Assembly: GCA_023511325.1 (NCBI GenBank)
Contig: JAIMBU010000048.1
Coordinates: 1 to 9,844, forward strand
Reading direction: 5' to 3'
Length of the DNA: 9,844 nucleotides
From: Gorillibacterium sp.
GTDB lineage: Bacteria; Bacillota; Bacilli; Paenibacillales; NBRC-103111
The notes under the pieces are model-generated. The model saw only the letters and a list, made by a program, of their open reading frames with translations. It had not been told where the DNA came from and made no database searches. Position 1 is the first letter of the stretch; the number at the start of each line of letters is the position of its first letter. Shown piece after piece: positions 5,750 through 9,844 of the stretch. Both the position numbers and the translations under genes were made by a program.

Positions 5750-7141
5750 TCAAGCAAACGGAAACTTAGAGTTTTTGCCCATTTTTCCCATTAAACCTTT
5801 GGCCATTGGGCCTTTACCCTTCAAGCCTTTACCACCAGAGCCCATCATGCCAGACATCTGTTTCATCATTTTCTTCATTTCGTCAAATTGCTTGATCAGT
5901 CGGTTGACATCCGGCAGGGTGGTTCCACTACCACTCGCAATCCGCTTGCGACGACTTGCATTGAGGATTTCGGGATGGCGCTTCTCTTCCTTAGTCATGG
6001 ACTTCACAATTGCCGTTATCCGGCCCATGTGCTTGTCGTCCATCTGCAGATTCTGCGCACCCTTCATTTTGTTCATGCCGGGGATCATGTCAAGCAGTTG
6101 ATCGAGAGGTCCCATCTTCTTAACCTGTTCCATCTGGTCAATTAGATCCTCGAAGGTAAATTCGGCGGTGCGCATCTTGCGCTCCATTTCTTTAGCCTTG
6201 TCCTGGTCAATGCCGGATTGGGCCTTCTCGATTAAGGTGAGTACGTCACCCATCCCGAGAATCCTTGAGGCCATCCGCTCAGGATGGAAGGGCTCTAAAG
6301 CATCTAACTTCTCACCCATCGCAGCGAACTTGATCGGACAGCCCGTAACCGCCTTAACGGATAATGCGGCTCCACCGCGAGTATCGCCATCTAGCTTAGT
6401 CAAGATAACGCCGGTTAATCCCAGTTGTTTATTGAAGCTCTCCGCAACGTTGACTGCATCCTGTCCAGTCATCGCATCGACGACTAACAGAATCTCATCC
6501 GGCTTGACTTGCTCACGAATGTTCTTCAGTTCATCCATCAGGGTTTCGTCTATATGCAAGCGGCCTGCTGTATCGATGAGCAGATAGTCATTGCCGTTGT
6601 CTCTCGCGTGCTGTAATGCTCGCTTGGCAATCTCCACCGGACTGACCGTATCTCCTAGGGCGAAGACAGGAACATTAACCTGTTCACCAAGCACTTGAAG
6701 TTGCTTAATGGCCGCCGGACGATAAATGTCACCCGCTACCAAAAGCGGACGATGATTCTGCTTCAATAGTAGCCGAGCTAGCTTGCCAGACGTCGTGGTT
6801 TTACCGGCACCCTGTAGACCAACCATCATGATCACGGTTGGTGGCTTATTGGCTTTAGCCAACTTGCTCTGGGTACCTCCCATTAGTTCGGTAAGCTCTT
6901 TGTTGACAATATCGATAACGACCATGCCAGGTGTGAAGCTCTTCATAACTTCCTGACCGATGGCTCGTTCTTTAATCTTACTGATTAGTTCCTTAACCAC
7001 CTTGAAATTGACGTCCGCTTCGAGGAGTGCAAGCCGTACCTCACGCAATGCTTCATTCACATCGTCTTCGGACAGTTTGCCCTTGCTCCGCAGCTTTCCG
7101 AATACATTTTGCAGCCGACTGGATAAGCTTTCAAATGCCAT
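5750..7141 (-). CDS. ffh: Signal recognition particle protein Ffh (SRP54)
   Basis: Encodes 463 residues of Ffh, the SRP GTPase that binds signal sequences on nascent chains and, with FtsY, delivers ribosomes to the Sec translocon. The N domain covers about 1-90. The G domain shows the P-loop GLQGAGKTT (108-116), DTAGR (190-194) and TKLDGD (248-253). The Met-rich M domain (about 300-463) includes the SRP-RNA contact SRRKRIASGSGTT (396-408) and a flexible Gly/Lys/Met-rich tail. A GTG two codons upstream (7147) is also in frame, but GGAGG (7153..7149) is only one base from it and 7 nt from the ATG at 7141; homologues also start MAFE-L. It follows ylxM by 37 bp. ftsY, often just upstream in Bacillus, is not in this window. 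Confidence 0.98.
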   Translation of the reverse strand: MAFESLSSRLQNVFGKLRSKGKLSEDDVNEALREVRLALLEADVNFKVVKELISKIKERAIGQEVMKSFTPGMVVIDIVNKELTELMGGTQSKLAKANKPPTVIMMVGLQGAGKTTTSGKLARLLLKQNHRPLLVAGDIYRPAAIKQLQVLGEQVNVPVFALGDTVSPVEIAKRALQHARDNGNDYLLIDTAGRLHIDETLMDELKNIREQVKPDEILLVVDAMTGQDAVNVAESFNKQLGLTGVILTKLDGDTRGGAALSVKAVTGCPIKFAAMGEKLDALEPFHPERMASRILGMGDVLTLIEKAQSGIDQDKAKEMERKMRTAEFTFEDLIDQMEQVKKMGPLDQLLDMIPGMNKMKGAQNLQMDDKHMGRITAIVKSMTKEEKRHPEILNASRRKRIASGSGTTLPDVNRLIKQFDEMKKMMKQMSGMMGSGGKGLKGKGPMAKGLMGKMGKNSKFPFA

Positions 7142-7178
7142 ACGCACGCCTCCTCACTCGATCTTCATTTCATCAAAG

Positions 7179-7553
7179 TCATACTTCTATACGTTCCATC
7201 CGTTCAATCCATTTCATCGCCTGCTGCTTAATCACCGCAACATCACTTTTACTAGGCGAATCCAGTGCTTCAACGGCTACTCTCAATTCCATCATGCAAA
7301 GGCTACGTTGTTCATGCATAGCTAGCAGGCCTAATTTCTCTTCATAAACTTCCAAACTCGCTTGCGCCCGCTTGATGTGCTCATAAATTGCTTGACGGCT
7401 AATCGTGAATTCAGAAGCAATCTCCCCAAGGGATAGGTCGTCCAGAAAGTAGCAGGATAAGAAGGTCCGCTGTTTCTCGGTCAGAAGTGGCGAATAAAAA
7501 TCATACAGCAGGTTGACCCGCGTCGTTTTGTCGAGCACGTTGTCTCCAGTCAT
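7179..7553 (-). CDS. ylxM: YlxM-family HTH protein (UPF0122)
   Basis: Encodes 124 residues of the YlxM family, small proteins with a helix-turn-helix resembling sigma factor region 4 and almost always encoded beside ffh. They are thought to assist the SRP pathway; work in streptococci implicates the homologue in SRP function, but the exact role is unsettled. The core is TRVNLLYDFYSPLLTEKQRTF (11-31) and LDDLSLGEIASEFTISRQAIYEHIKRA (37-63). The C-terminus is charged and helical. The ATG at 7553 has GGGAGGG about 9 nt upstream; a GTG five codons in (codon 6) is a weaker alternative. It is the first gene of the minus-strand run and lies next to the divergent control region shared with ilvA. Confidence 0.94.
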   Translation of the reverse strand: MTGDNVLDKTTRVNLLYDFYSPLLTEKQRTFLSCYFLDDLSLGEIASEFTISRQAIYEHIKRAQASLEVYEEKLGLLAMHEQRSLCMMELRVAVEALDSPSKSDVAVIKQQAMKWIERMERIEV

Positions 7554-7606
7554 ATCGCTTTACCCTCCCGTCAAGGAAAAACCCTTTACATTCATCAACC
7601 TTGAAC

Positions 7607-7635
7607 AGTTTACCTGATCCATAATAAGATGTCAA
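7607..7635 (-). promoter_or_regulatory. Promoter of ylxM-ffh
   Basis: On the minus strand TTGACA (7635..7630), a 17-bp spacer and TAAACT (7612..7607) make a good sigma-A promoter. The predicted start near 7600 gives a leader of about 45 nt before ylxM. Its -35 box overlaps an inverted repeat listed separately. Confidence 0.75.
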
Positions 7636-7650
7636 GTATTTATACTTGTC
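7631..7650. promoter_or_regulatory. 20-bp near-perfect palindrome over the ylxM -35 box (possible operator)
   Basis: GTCAAGTAT and ATACTTGTC flank TT; only one base pair breaks perfect symmetry. It covers all but one base of the ylxM -35 hexamer, a position where a dimeric regulator could act. No known regulator site is recognised. Confidence 0.4.
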
Positions 7651-7691
7651 AGCTTTACACTCTATTCATCAAGCGCTAAACTACAGAAGTA

Positions 7692-7706
7692 TTGCTTAAT
7701 TAGCAA
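7692..7706. repeat. Small inverted repeat in the divergent control region
   Basis: TTGCT (7692-7696) and AGCAA (7702-7706) flank TAATT. It lies about 32 bp upstream of the ilvA -35 box. It may be chance in AT-rich DNA. Confidence 0.25.
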
Positions 7707-7737
7707 GTGAATTTCTGATTTGTATAGCTCTCGTCAA

Positions 7738-7766
7738 TTGACAATTTTAACAGCGCAAGGTATAAC
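7738..7766 (+). promoter_or_regulatory. Promoter of the ilvA T-box leader
   Basis: TTGACA (7738-7743), a 17-bp spacer and TATAAC (7761-7766) form a near-consensus sigma-A promoter. Predicted start is near 7773. The -35 lies in a 10-bp perfect palindrome, GTCAATTGAC (7733-7742). Confidence 0.85.
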
Positions 7767-7772
7767 TTTTAT

Positions 7773-8009
7773 TAATAGTTTCTAGTCTTCAAAATGGAAA
7801 AATAATTCGTTTGTTGTCGCAGAGTAGCTAACCCATCTGGTTTCGGGCGGAAGGCTTTGTCGGCATCCGGTTTACGGGATGCGCATAAGCGCAGTCAAGA
7901 GTTACAAGTCCCTATCTTTAAGCAGGAGGAGATTGGGTGTCTTGTGTAAATGAGGGTGGTACCACGAGAAACCGTCTCGCCCCTTGTAGAGGGCGGGATT
8001 TTTTATTTT
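7773..8009 (+). ncRNA. T-box riboswitch leader of ilvA
   Basis: This untranslated leader senses uncharged tRNA, expected to be tRNA-Ile for ilvA, and lets transcription continue when isoleucine is short. The T-box sequence AGGGTGGTACCACG (7953-7966) is clear; its GGTG pairs with the acceptor end of uncharged tRNA. Downstream the antiterminator can form through CGAGA...TCTCG, and it competes with the terminator at 7975-8009. The upstream part contains smaller stems such as GCATCC...GGATGC (7863-7882) and GCGC-ATAA-GCGC (7881-7892). I could not place the usual AGTA/GAA specifier loop or an isoleucine codon with confidence, so the tRNA identity is inferred from the gene downstream. Confidence 0.9.
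7975..8009 (+). terminator. T-box-controlled terminator before ilvA
   Basis: TCTCGCCC (7975-7982) pairs with GGGCGGGA (7991-7998), one G-U pair, followed by TTTTTTATTTT (7999-8009). Its 5' arm is shared with the antiterminator, the usual T-box switch arrangement. Confidence 0.9.
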
Positions 8010-8031
8010 CTGAATGAAGGATGGGATGGTA

Positions 8032-9297
8032 ATGAGTCAAGCTCCTCATGATGTAACAGTCGGTATGCAGGAAATTGTTTATGCACAGCATATGCTAAAG
8101 GATGTTATCAAGCGGACACCGCTCATTCAGGATTCGTTCCTATCGAGCAAATATGAATGCAATGTATACTTAAAGCGGGAAGATTTACAGATCGTTCGCT
8201 CGTTCAAAATCCGTGGAGCCTACCATACGATCCGCTCACTGTCTCCCAAAGAGCTGGAGCGCGGAATTGTTTGTGCCAGTGCAGGCAACCACGCCCAAGG
8301 AGTCGCCTATTCCTGCCATGCGCTCGGTATTCATGGTCAAATCTTCATGCCTAGTACTACCCCTCGCCAGAAGGTGAGTCAGGTAAGCTTCTTTGGTGGC
8401 TCCAATGTTGAGATTATCCTCACAGGTGATACCTTCGATGATGCCTTCGCCGAAGCTATGCGCGTCTGTGACAAAACCGGTATGCCCTTCATCCATCCGT
8501 TCGACGATCCAAAGATCATCGCAGGGAATGGGACGGTCGCTATGGAAATGCTGGAGGACATCAAGGTTCCCGTTGATTATGTGTTCGTCACCATTGGCGG
8601 GGGTGGTCTCATCGCAGGTGTCGGTACCTATGTCAAGGCGATTAGCCCAAACACACGGGTAATCGGTGTCGAGCCTTCAGGCGCTTCCTCGATGACGGAG
8701 GCATTCGCCCGTGGCGAAGTCGTAACCCTCGATAATATTGACAAGTTCGTGGACGGTGCAGCCGTAAAACGCGTCGGCGAATTGACCTATCGCATCGCAC
8801 GGGATGTCATTGATGACATTGTTCTGGTGCCCGAAGGAAAGGTCTGCACCACCATCCTTGAATTGTATAACCAGAACGCTATTGTTGCTGAACCTGCAGG
8901 AGCCTTGCCCATTGCCGCTCTTGACTTATGTCGTGAGGAAATTAAAGGTAAGAATGTGATTTGCATCATCAGTGGTGGAAATAATGACATTGATCGGATG
9001 CAGGAGATTAAGGAACGCTCGATGATTTATGAAGGCTTGAAGCACTACTTCACGATTAAATTCCCCCAACGCGCTGGAGCCTTGCGAGAATTCCTTGAGG
9101 ATGTCCTCGGTCCAAACGATGATGTTGCCCGATTCGAATATATGAAAAAAAACGATAAAGAGAGTGGTCCGGCTTTAGTCGGAATTGAGCTAAAGCAACG
9201 GGGCGATTATGAACCACTGATCGAGCGCTTGGTTAAGAAGGGTTATCCCTTCACCGAGTTAAATAAGGACTCGCTATTGTTTCAGCTATTAATCTGA
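8032..9297 (+). CDS. ilvA: Threonine dehydratase (threonine ammonia-lyase), biosynthetic
   Basis: Encodes 421 residues of the cytoplasmic PLP enzyme that converts threonine to 2-oxobutanoate and ammonia, the first committed step to isoleucine. LKREDLQIVRSFKIRGA holds the PLP lysine K59; SAGNHAQG (84-91), the phosphate-binding GGGGLIAG (189-196), DKFVDGAAVKRVG (237-249) and ISGGNND (313-319) complete the catalytic domain. From about 337 a single ACT-like domain (YFTIKFPQRAGALREFL) provides isoleucine feedback, as in the short B. subtilis-type enzyme rather than the longer E. coli form. Three in-frame ATGs occur (8014, 8026, 8032). The third is chosen because AAGGA (8017-8021) lies 10 nt upstream and homologues start MS-; 8014 has no ribosome binding site and almost touches the terminator. 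Expression is set by the T-box leader. Confidence 0.96.
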   Translation: MSQAPHDVTVGMQEIVYAQHMLKDVIKRTPLIQDSFLSSKYECNVYLKREDLQIVRSFKIRGAYHTIRSLSPKELERGIVCASAGNHAQGVAYSCHALGIHGQIFMPSTTPRQKVSQVSFFGGSNVEIILTGDTFDDAFAEAMRVCDKTGMPFIHPFDDPKIIAGNGTVAMEMLEDIKVPVDYVFVTIGGGGLIAGVGTYVKAISPNTRVIGVEPSGASSMTEAFARGEVVTLDNIDKFVDGAAVKRVGELTYRIARDVIDDIVLVPEGKVCTTILELYNQNAIVAEPAGALPIAALDLCREEIKGKNVICIISGGNNDIDRMQEIKERSMIYEGLKHYFTIKFPQRAGALREFLEDVLGPNDDVARFEYMKKNDKESGPALVGIELKQRGDYEPLIERLVKKGYPFTELNKDSLLFQLLI

Positions 9298-9332
9298 TGA
9301 CCACAAAGCAGAATTAACCAAATTCACCCAAT

Positions 9333-9366
9333 AAAAAACCAACCGTTGCTTGCGGTTGGTTTTTTA
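9333..9366. terminator. Bidirectional intrinsic terminator between ilvA and the right-edge gene
   Basis: AACCAACCG (9337-9345) pairs with CGGTTGGTT (9353-9361) around a 7-nt loop, with an A-run before and a T-run after, so a U-tract follows the stem on both strands. It can end ilvA (plus) and the converging gene (minus). Confidence 0.93.
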
Positions 9367-9378
9367 TTACCCGAGACG

Positions 9379-9844
9379 TTAACGGTCACGCCAATCTTTA
9401 GCTATATCTGATACTAGAATTTCTGTAAACACGATTTTAAACGAGCTGTCCAGCTTGTTGTTTTGGTCCATAAGTACAGATGTATAATTACTAACCAAAT
9501 TCGCAACGCCCGATTCATTAATTTCTGCATGAATAGCTTCTTTTTTACTCCGCTCATCCCACAATACGGTAAAGTCATAGCGGTTAATCTCAGGAAAAAA
9601 CTCGTTTATACTCCAAGCATAAACGGCAAGTGAGCGATAAACTTCTTCTTTAGTGGGGAAAGATCCGAATTCCGGAATTAAAGAGACTTCAACGCTATAC
9701 TTATGATCTTTTCCCGTAAGCGCATATTTCTCTACAAACCTGAAGCTTTGATGAGTGTAACTATCAATTCTTTTGTTAATAAATTCTTCTTGAGTTAACT
9801 CGTTTTTATTTGGGGATTCTGTCGCATTAGTTGCGGAACAAGAG
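9379..9844 (-). CDS. Probable lipoprotein of unknown function, N-terminus outside the window
   Basis: The minus-strand frame ending with a stop at 9381..9379 has no stop up to the right edge, giving 154 visible residues. The visible part begins SCSATNATES, a Cys after a small residue and before a polar linker, as at a lipoprotein cleavage site; the signal peptide itself would lie beyond the edge. The Cys and a Ser/Thr/Asn-rich linker are followed by a soluble domain (KYALTGKDHKYSVEVSLI near 36-53, EVYRSLAVYAWSINEFFP near 62-79, YDFTVLWDERSKKEAIHAEI near 83-102, ending VSDIAKDWRDR). An internal TTG at 9564 could start a 61-residue product, but no reason favours it over the longer frame. I do not recognise the family. 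It converges on ilvA and is closed by the shared terminator. It would probably sit on the outer face of the membrane. Confidence 0.75.
   Translation of the reverse strand, partial: SCSATNATESPNKNELTQEEFINKRIDSYTHQSFRFVEKYALTGKDHKYSVEVSLIPEFGSFPTKEEVYRSLAVYAWSINEFFPEINRYDFTVLWDERSKKEAIHAEINESGVANLVSNYTSVLMDQNNKLDSSFKIVFTEILVSDIAKDWRDR

Noticed and set aside
7709..7724. A CodY-like box (AATTTCTGATTTG) upstream of ilvA
   Set aside because: It lacks one base in the left arm and matches the right arm poorly compared with AATTTTCnGAAAATT; too weak to claim.
8014..8031. Upstream ATGs at 8014 and 8026 as the ilvA start
   Set aside because: 8014 has no ribosome binding site and touches the T-box terminator; 8026 is only 4 nt from AAGGA, and homologues begin at the third ATG.
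8236..8564. Minus-strand frames opposite ilvA
   Set aside because: They are antisense to the catalytic core of a clear threonine dehydratase and have no ribosome binding site.

Overview
The window looks like a piece of a Bacilli (low-GC Gram-positive) chromosome. Gene order, protein wording, strong GGAGG ribosome binding sites, a T-box leader and a predicted lipoprotein all fit. The particular mix suggests Paenibacillus or a close relative; that genus call is inference from memory of related proteins, not a search result. No mobile element, tRNA, rRNA, CRISPR array or defence system was seen. Most of the window is conserved housekeeping DNA.

About 500 to 7640 is a long minus-strand run, read from high to low coordinates: ylxM, ffh, rpsP, khpA, rimM, trmD, rplS, lepB, rbgA, rnhB. 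The promoter before ylxM (TTGACA, 17 bp, TAAACT) starts the SRP and ribosome-maturation part. rplS has a promoter and an untranslated leader of its own and ends in a strong intrinsic terminator. lepB has an extended -10 promoter, so lepB and rbgA (probably with rnhB) form a second unit. The genes share themes: SRP targeting (ylxM, ffh), signal peptide removal (lepB), 30S proteins and maturation (rpsP, rimM), 50S protein and assembly (rplS, rbgA), tRNA G37 methylation (trmD), RNA binding (khpA) and RNA removal from DNA (rnhB).

About 7554 to 7772 is a divergent control region. Rightward from it runs a T-box leader (about 7773 to 8009) and ilvA, threonine dehydratase of isoleucine synthesis. A hairpin with T-runs on both sides (9333 to 9366) separates ilvA from a converging minus-strand gene that runs off the right edge. 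That gene encodes at least 154 residues of an unrecognised, probably lipid-anchored protein.

The left end (1 to 500) is the least ordinary part: the start of an unknown minus-strand reading frame leaving the window, a gap, and a frame-broken fragment just after rnhB that resembles a winged-helix C-terminus.

Points most worth a second look are the Ser/Thr/Ala/Pro-rich insertion in TrmD, the broken winged-helix fragment, the interlocked inverted repeats after rbgA, the palindrome over the ylxM -35 box, and the T-box leader whose specifier could not be assigned. No novel multi-gene system is visible.
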